A DNA stretch of 64,000 nt from Kordia sp039026955 (GTDB lineage: Bacteria > Bacteroidota > Bacteroidia > Flavobacteriales > Flavobacteriaceae). The position numbers and the translations under genes were made by a program. The notes beneath the pieces are model-generated. The model worked only from the letters and a program-made list of their open reading frames with translations, was not told where the DNA came from and searched no databases. Positions 58,832 through 64,000 of this stretch are shown here, in pieces; the stretch's first letter is position 1; every line of letters starts with the position of its first letter. The DNA lies in the NCBI GenBank assembly GCA_039026955.1, contig JBCCLH010000008.1, positions 86,108 through 150,107 on the forward strand. The letters run 5' to 3'.

Positions 58832-59413
58832 CTAACCGCGTAGCATATTTAATAACAACGTCGCTGCGATTCCAAAGCCAGCACCGGAAACAAAAATATT
58901 CCATTTTAAATGTTCTCCTTTAATCACTTTCGTGTAGAACCATAAAGCGATCATAAACAGTAATACGATATACAATTGTCCAGCTTCAATCCCAACATTA
59001 AAAGCGAATAATCGCATGACAATGCTATCGCCAAACAACATTACTTTTAAACCACTTGCAAACGCCAATCCGTGAATGAGTCCAAAAACCAAAGCAATGG
59101 CATATTTGAGTTTTGTATCTGAAAATTTACCTTCTTTGCCATAATTCACGATGTTTGAAATCGCCGTAATCATAATAGTCATCGGAATTAAAAGTTCTAC
59201 GATGTACGAATTACTCGGTACAATATCCAAGGCACTTAAAATGAGCGTGATACTGTGACCGATGGTAAAAGCTGTGATGATGATCAAAATTTGTTTCCAC
59301 TGTGTTAATTTAAACGCGGCACACAAAGTCATGACAAATAACAGATGGTCATACGCATTGAGGTCAACAATATGTCCCCATCCAAATACAAAAAAATCAT
59401 TAAAACTACTCAT
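58832..59413 (-). CDS. HupE/UreJ-family membrane protein
   Basis: The 193-residue protein has about six membrane helices and the HupE/UreJ_2 features: an N-terminal GHIVDLNAYDHLLF with Asp and His, IGHSITLILS, and FGLIHGLAFASGL, FNVGIEAGQ. HupE/UreJ proteins are metal (nickel) permeases or accessory factors of hydrogenase and urease. Neither hydrogenase nor urease genes are in this window. It is 11 bp downstream of the DUF6702 gene and forms a pair with it, as is usual in Bacteroidota. Confidence 0.9.
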   Translation of the reverse strand: MSSFNDFFVFGWGHIVDLNAYDHLLFVMTLCAAFKLTQWKQILIIITAFTIGHSITLILSALDIVPSNSYIVELLIPMTIMITAISNIVNYGKEGKFSDTKLKYAIALVFGLIHGLAFASGLKVMLFGDSIVMRLFAFNVGIEAGQLYIVLLFMIALWFYTKVIKGEHLKWNIFVSGAGFGIAATLLLNMLRG

Positions 59414-59424
59414 TGAAGAAGGAA

Positions 59425-59949
59425 TTAAAACTCGTGAGAATAGGTTGAATTGTCCATTTTACTTTCAAAATTTTTATTTAGCAGAAACGGAGGCATATTA
59501 AAAGAAATCCAATTCGATTGCTGATAATCGAACTCTTCAAACAGCAATTCATTTTCTATATAAATCTCATCTCCTTTCTTTAACTCGGCATAATTTTCTG
59601 AAAACGCTATCGTCATTACATTCTCTTTAATGGTGTAATCTTCAAAACTCAAGGATAATTGCCGATTGTTGATGTAAATTCTGTATTTCTGCTGAAAATA
59701 TTGTTCGATTCCTTTTTTATCTTCTTCTGTAAGACTTTCCTGTTTTGCTCTTATAAATAAAGTGGGATTGATTACTGGTGTAAAATCATCAATAAACACA
59801 TTGCATCGCATTTGTATACTTTTTGTTTTTGCATCGTACTTAATTTCAGAAGATGTGAGCTTAATTGGATGCGCTACAGATTGTTCCGTCGGTGAAGAAA
59901 AAAACATCGAAGCTATCAATAAAAGTATATAGTGTAATTTGAGTGTCAT
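59425..59949 (-). CDS. DUF6702-like exported protein
   Basis: A 174-residue protein with a signal peptide (about 1-27, ending VAHP) and a beta-rich body (HPIKLTSSEIKYDAKTKSIQMRCNVF in part, IYIENELLFEEFDYQQSNWISF). It resembles the DUF6702 family, which occurs next to HupE/UreJ proteins in Bacteroidota. The partner gene here fits. Function is unknown, perhaps metal delivery in the periplasm. A promoter motif TATATTTG lies at 59996-59989. Confidence 0.78.
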   Translation of the reverse strand: MTLKLHYILLLIASMFFSSPTEQSVAHPIKLTSSEIKYDAKTKSIQMRCNVFIDDFTPVINPTLFIRAKQESLTEEDKKGIEQYFQQKYRIYINNRQLSLSFEDYTIKENVMTIAFSENYAELKKGDEIYIENELLFEEFDYQQSNWISFNMPPFLLNKNFESKMDNSTYSHEF

Positions 59950-59988
59950 TATGAAAATGGCTTTTTAATGCAACTGTGTTGCGGTAAA

Positions 59989-59996
59989 CAAATATA
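59989..59996 (-). promoter_or_regulatory. Promoter -7 element TATATTTG of the DUF6702-HupE pair
   Basis: It matches TAnnTTTG on the minus strand, about 40 bp before the ATG. Confidence 0.5.
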
Positions 59997-60211
59997 TAAA
60001 TTTAATCAGAGAGCGTGTAGGTTTGAAAACAAAACTTTGTAGCGAATTGAAGCGAAAGTTGAAAGTTTCTTTACATGAGCAGATTATTATTTAGATTCAT
60101 CATCTTAGTAGTCTTTCACATTTCAAATACTAAAAACGATACTTCAGCTAATTTGACTATTATAAAAGATAAAATACAGTAATATTTGTGCTATAATTAA
60201 ACAATCACATC

Positions 60212-61864
60212 ATGAAAAAAACACTTTTTATCCTTGTAAGTCTGTTTGTATGCTTCCAAGTAGCCGCTCAAACGACAGTAAATTCAGCACAATGGCAGGA
60301 AGATCTTCGATTTTTACAAAAAACGATTCATCAAGACTATTCGTTTCTTTTCGTAAAAACAACTAAAAAAGAGTTTGACACGCAGGTGGAAGCCTTTTAT
60401 AAAGAGATTCCCAATTTACAGGAACATGAAATCCGAGTAGGTTTGGCGCGAATTGTATCGCTATTTAAGTATGGGCATACGCAATTGGGCTACAGTACAA
60501 CTGCTAAGCGTGGAATTTTGCCTATCAATCTGTATCAATTTCCAGATGGAATCTATATTGAAGGTGTCCACAAAGACCATAAAAAAGTACTTGGAGCTAA
60601 AGTTTTAAAAATAGGAGAGACGTCTATTGAAAAAGCTTTAGAACTTATTTATCCTGTAGTTCCCGTAGAAAATGAGCAATATTTTAAAGCATATGGTTTG
60701 CGATTTTTACTGTCGCCAGAAGTATTACATGCCCAACGTGTGATTCCCACACTTTCAGATCGTGTAACGCTTACGCTAGAAAAAGAAGGAACGGTTTTTA
60801 CGCATGAATTTAGCACGATTGCAACAAAAGAAAAGCCAAGAGCCTTTAATTTTACATTGCCAACAGAGAATTGGTTAACTATCCGAAATACAGAAACGAC
60901 GCCTTTGTATTTGAAACATTTGAAAGATAAATTGTATTATTTTGAATATTTAGAAGATAAAAAAACAGTGTATGTTCGACAAAGTTCGGTCTTTAACGAT
61001 CCAAACGAACCATTGAAACAATTTTACCAGCGATTATTTGAATTTATTGATACGCATGATGCGGAAAAATTAGTTTATGATGTCCGTTTGAATGGCGGTG
61101 GAAACAATTACAATAATCTTCCATTGATAAAAGGAATTATGGCTCGACCAAACATCAATAAAAAGGGAAGTTTCTATTATATTATTGGTCGCGATACATT
61201 TTCTGCTTGTCAAAACTTAACCAATGAAATCACACGATACACAGAAGCCATTCTAGTAGGCGAACCGACTGCAGAAAACATCAATTTTTATGGTGATTCT
61301 AGACCTGTTACGCTACCCAACAGCAAAATTAAAGCATACTTATCATACATCTGGTGGCAAGATTATCCAGCCTTAGAAAATGCAGATTGGACAGCACCAA
61401 GCATTCCTGTAACCATGAGTTTTGAAGAATACGTAAATAATAACGATACAGTATTAGAAGCTGCATTGACATTCAACGCTGAAGGTTTTCATCCGAAACC
61501 GATAGAATATATCACAGAATTGTATGTGACAGGACAAGTCCAAAAAATGGGAGCAGAGTTGTACAAAATGACAAAAGATCCACGCTATGCTTTCTGCGAT
61601 TTTGATACCGAATTAAACAAGAAAGGGTTGCTTTTACTTAACACAGGTCAAGCACCACAAATACAAGCTTCCATACAAGTATTTTCAAGTATTTTACAAT
61701 TCTATCCGAATTCTGCACAAACGCACAAAAATATTGGTCACGCGTATTTGTTATCAGGAAATACTCAGAAAGCGAAAGAGTTTTTGGATAAGGCTGTTTC
61801 TTTGGATGTGGATGGTGAAGTAGGGAAGGTTGCTAGGGAGGTGTTGTTGGAAATTAAGGATTAG
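60212..61864 (+). CDS. S41-like (tail-specific protease fold) exported protein
   Basis: The 550-residue protein has a signal peptide (1-20, ending AAQ), an S41 peptidase-like domain (about 25-420) and a TPR-like C-terminus (about 450-550). The S41 core shows YDVRLNGGGNN and the Ser position S331 in DTFSACQNL. The usual Lys after GExTxGK is not seen; the place reads GEPTAENINFYGD. It may therefore be an inactive or altered protease. It lies alone with a terminator behind it. Confidence 0.85.
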   Translation: MKKTLFILVSLFVCFQVAAQTTVNSAQWQEDLRFLQKTIHQDYSFLFVKTTKKEFDTQVEAFYKEIPNLQEHEIRVGLARIVSLFKYGHTQLGYSTTAKRGILPINLYQFPDGIYIEGVHKDHKKVLGAKVLKIGETSIEKALELIYPVVPVENEQYFKAYGLRFLLSPEVLHAQRVIPTLSDRVTLTLEKEGTVFTHEFSTIATKEKPRAFNFTLPTENWLTIRNTETTPLYLKHLKDKLYYFEYLEDKKTVYVRQSSVFNDPNEPLKQFYQRLFEFIDTHDAEKLVYDVRLNGGGNNYNNLPLIKGIMARPNINKKGSFYYIIGRDTFSACQNLTNEITRYTEAILVGEPTAENINFYGDSRPVTLPNSKIKAYLSYIWWQDYPALENADWTAPSIPVTMSFEEYVNNNDTVLEAALTFNAEGFHPKPIEYITELYVTGQVQKMGAELYKMTKDPRYAFCDFDTELNKKGLLLLNTGQAPQIQASIQVFSSILQFYPNSAQTHKNIGHAYLLSGNTQKAKEFLDKAVSLDVDGEVGKVAREVLLEIKD

Positions 61865-61905
61865 ATTTAATTTTATAGATCTTTGAAACTATTTTTATTT
61901 ATGTG

Positions 61906-61940
61906 AGTCAGCCTTTTTTGGGGTTGGCTTTTTTGTTTTT
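61906..61940 (+). terminator. Intrinsic terminator after the S41-like gene
   Basis: The stem AGTCAGCC/GGTTGGCT, with G-U pairs, is followed by a T-rich run. Confidence 0.75.
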
Positions 61941-62051
61941 AGGAACATACTCAAAAGCTTTTTTATAATATGGGTAATTTAATATTTTTTGAGTGTAGAA
62001 GTGAGGCTCGGTAGTTTTGAAACAGGGTATTCTTCCCTTATTTTCAGTTGA

Positions 62052-62067
62052 TTACGGATTTCCGTAA
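62052..62067 (+). promoter_or_regulatory. Perfect palindrome TTACGGATTTCCGTAA (operator candidate)
   Basis: Seven-base arms around TT, 62 bp before the ATG at 62129. It is the only strong dyad upstream of the two exported protein genes and could be an operator or a small leader hairpin. Confidence 0.5.
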
Positions 62068-62128
62068 GGAATTACATTTTAAAACTCTTTAATTGTAATT
62101 TATAACAAAACTAACTTATTCGCCTATT

Positions 62129-62893
62129 ATGAGTCAACTCTACTTAAGAACTATTGCTGTACTTGTTGCTATAGTATTATTTAATACTTCTTGTGAACAA
62201 GATCGTTACGAGGAACCTGAACTTAACCCGAGCATATACAACTTTAACTTCCCTAACAAGCTTACTTTTAACTACTCGCAAGTTTTTCAAAAAAGAGAAT
62301 CTGTCATTCCGTATACGAATACGCTACGCATAAAAAACATTAGTAATGATTCTCAGTCTGTAGAATTTGTCATATTCTCATTTAAAGACGATTTGTTGAA
62401 TTATGATAATATAAATTTTATTAAACATTCGAGTGAAAGTATTGAGATAGGCAATACTACAGAACCCATAGCATTAGCCCAAACAAACACACTTTTTACC
62501 AATAACAATACCATTACATCTCTTTTAAATTCAAACAATTCTCAGAATCATATTTTCAATGGTTTATATAGAGGAGAACTCAATGTATATGATGATTCAG
62601 ATGAGTTTCAGAGAACTCTTTTATGCACTGGCTTTATAGACTACCAAGGAAAGTTCTATTTCTTTATTGAGAATGAAAATGAAAATGATATTGTACGCTT
62701 GGAAGGCAGTTTTAATTCTCAAAACACAATCTCAGGTACTATTTTCAACCGAGAGGCAGTTACTTTAGCTTCAATATCTAACGACTCAGAAGTTGATTTT
62801 TCACTCACAAATATGAATCTCACTGGTGATATTAATTATACAAATAATGCGCAACAACATCTTCTACAATTCAATCTAACCAAACAAAACTAA
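62129..62893 (+). CDS. Hypothetical lipoprotein, 254 residues
   Basis: A lipoprotein signal (MSQLYLRTIAVLVAIVLFN, lipobox TSC) is followed by a mature part rich in N, S, D and T, predicted mainly beta. No family is recognised. It is 4 bp ahead of the next gene, so both are one transcript. A palindrome lies 62 bp upstream. Its role is unknown. Confidence 0.78.
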   Translation: MSQLYLRTIAVLVAIVLFNTSCEQDRYEEPELNPSIYNFNFPNKLTFNYSQVFQKRESVIPYTNTLRIKNISNDSQSVEFVIFSFKDDLLNYDNINFIKHSSESIEIGNTTEPIALAQTNTLFTNNNTITSLLNSNNSQNHIFNGLYRGELNVYDDSDEFQRTLLCTGFIDYQGKFYFFIENENENDIVRLEGSFNSQNTISGTIFNREAVTLASISNDSEVDFSLTNMNLTGDINYTNNAQQHLLQFNLTKQN

Positions 62894-62897
62894 CATT

Positions 62898-63953
62898 ATG
62901 AAATTAAGACTTACTTCACTATTATTACTTGTTGCGTTTGGTGTATCTGCGCAAAAACAACTACCATCTTATACTTATACCTTATCAAATAATGAAGGTA
63001 AAACTGAGACTATTTTGATCAGCGCTTCGGCTGACGCTGTAAATAGCATTACGTTTACTCTTAAAAATGAAAAAAATGAACCGTTAAAAACAAAAAAAGA
63101 CAATAAAGAAGTCGATATAACTTTTAAGGTTTTTCCTTTTACAGAAGTGTCTTTTAGAAAATATTTGGTGGATGCCATTGCCAGCATTGATGAAAAAGAG
63201 GAATCCAATGAAAAATATGATGTTTTTAAAACTACACTAGCACCACTCCAAAAAGTTGAAAATGCATCACAAGGAAAGAAGCTTGGAGATCAGTTAAATG
63301 AAAGAAACAAAGCAGTACAAGAAGTACGAAATATTTATCAGTTTTTTAATGCTTTAGTGATAACTGCTTTTGAATATGATGATGAGCCAGTTGCTGGAAT
63401 TTTAAAATATAATGAAGAGGCGTTAATCATAAAACAAAGTATAGATGGCTTAAATACTGACGATTATTTTAATCGTCAAGCCAAACTATTAAGAAAATTA
63501 ATTTTAGATGCTGATAATGATCCATCTAAATTTGAAACGGCTTTCAATAATAAAAATGGAAAATATAAAAATATAAAAATTGATGATTTTTTAAAGTTTT
63601 TAGCTGGAGGAATTGACTCTAAAGCCAATAGAAATAAAAAAAACGACAATTATAATAATAGAAATCGTAAAAATTCGCTAACGCCATTGATAGATAAGCT
63701 AATACTTAAGTTAGAAAACAGAGAGCTTGAAAACGTTTCAAATGAAATCGATAGTTTAGTAGAAATAAAAAAAAGCATTAATATTCTTGAGGAAAATATT
63801 CAAAAAAGTAAAGAAAAACTTTGTGAAAGTGACCCAAATTGTGAAAAAGGTGTGGTTAGTAATTTAAAATACTTAAAAGTATTATCAGATAAATTAACCA
63901 CACCTTTTTCACAATTTGGGTCACTTTCACAAAGTTTTTCTTTACTTTTTTGA
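62898..63953 (+). CDS. Hypothetical exported protein, C-terminus probably not genuine
   Basis: The frame of 351 codons starts with a signal peptide (about 1-19, ending SAQ) and continues with a mixed, then helical, Lys/Glu/Asn-rich body (about 90-330). No family is recognised. Residues from about 286 to 321 lie in the left arm and those from about 333 in the right arm of a perfect 106-bp inverted repeat, so the last 19 residues are encoded by the reverse complement of the gene itself. The true protein is likely longer and different at its end. It is coupled to the lipoprotein gene before it. Confidence 0.65.
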   Translation: MKLRLTSLLLLVAFGVSAQKQLPSYTYTLSNNEGKTETILISASADAVNSITFTLKNEKNEPLKTKKDNKEVDITFKVFPFTEVSFRKYLVDAIASIDEKEESNEKYDVFKTTLAPLQKVENASQGKKLGDQLNERNKAVQEVRNIYQFFNALVITAFEYDDEPVAGILKYNEEALIIKQSIDGLNTDDYFNRQAKLLRKLILDADNDPSKFETAFNNKNGKYKNIKIDDFLKFLAGGIDSKANRNKKNDNYNNRNRKNSLTPLIDKLILKLENRELENVSNEIDSLVEIKKSINILEENIQKSKEKLCESDPNCEKGVVSNLKYLKVLSDKLTTPFSQFGSLSQSFSLLF

Positions 63954-64000
63954 ATATTTTCCTCAAGAATATTAATGCTTTTTTTTATTTCTACTAAACT
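63753..64000. repeat. Perfect inverted repeat, arms at least 106 bp, at the window edge
   Basis: The arms 63753-63858 and 63895-64000 are exact reverse complements, with a 36-bp loop (63859-63894). The loop holds a small dyad AATACTT/AAGTATT. The right arm reaches the last base of the window, so the repeat may extend further. It lies inside a reading frame. Confidence 0.97.

Noticed and set aside
60075..60182. Short ORF of 35 codons before the S41-like gene
   Set aside because: It has a hydrophobic start but no cleavage site, promoter element or terminator; it may be a remnant or chance.
1..64000. tRNA, rRNA, prophage or IS elements
   Set aside because: No sequence with such features was found on reading both strands; the mobile-like elements seen are short and non-coding.

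Overview
The window looks like chromosomal DNA of a marine-type flavobacterium (Bacteroidota, Flavobacteriaceae, possibly close to Kordia). This rests on the AT-rich composition, the TAnnTTTG promoter motif ahead of many genes, a type IX secretion (T9SS) type A sorting tail, many small lipoproteins, a Bacteroidota-style fused E1 dehydrogenase, and the order lptB / tatC / kdsD / recQ. No rRNA, tRNA, IS element, prophage or CRISPR array was seen.

Layout. 1-4.9 kb: the start of lptB, a CMD-family protein, tatC, kdsD, and divergent recQ. 4.9-7.9 kb: a NarL-type response regulator with a TPR histidine kinase, plus a small lipoprotein. 8.3-15.1 kb: housekeeping genes (cyclophilin-FKBP fusion, DinB-like protein, thioredoxin-fold protein, csaA, mutS2, CPBP protease, ung). 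15.6-20.3 kb: a small lipoprotein and the operon yciH / DUF1835 / nucleoside phosphorylase / binding-protein-like gene, then an Fe(II)/2OG oxygenase. 20.6-26.3 kb: the fused E1 enzyme, a repeat-rich gap and a large T9SS substrate. 26.5-36.8 kb: envelope and signalling genes, including two membrane LytTR regulators, a DUF2306/beta-lactamase fusion, an acyltransferase, two M23 peptidases (one fused to an M56 sensor and paired with BlaI) and an M50 protease. 36.9-50.7 kb: redox and detoxification genes with their regulators (AraC, HxlR, Crp/Fnr). 50.7-61.9 kb: lipoproteins, an AraC regulator, a hydrolase, a MalY-type aminotransferase, an EamA transporter, an orphan lanthipeptide-like precursor, a phosphatase, HupE/UreJ with DUF6702, and an S41-like protein. 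62.1-64 kb: two unrecognised exported proteins; the second runs into a perfect 106-bp inverted repeat at the window edge.

The most unusual signals are non-coding. At about ten genes the stop codon is the first part of a G/T-rich, low-complexity or tandem-repeat tail on the coding strand, including heptamer arrays of TTTTAGG and TGTTAGG and a nonamer array. Genes with such tails mostly lack a nearby hairpin terminator, and genes with hairpins mostly lack the tails. Other signals are three copies of a MITE-like element ending in CGTCA...TGACG, a 103-bp triplicate, a 16-bp array, and phased 9-bp direct repeats between a LytTR gene and the gene after it.

All functions are inferred by reading motifs by eye; no search was run.
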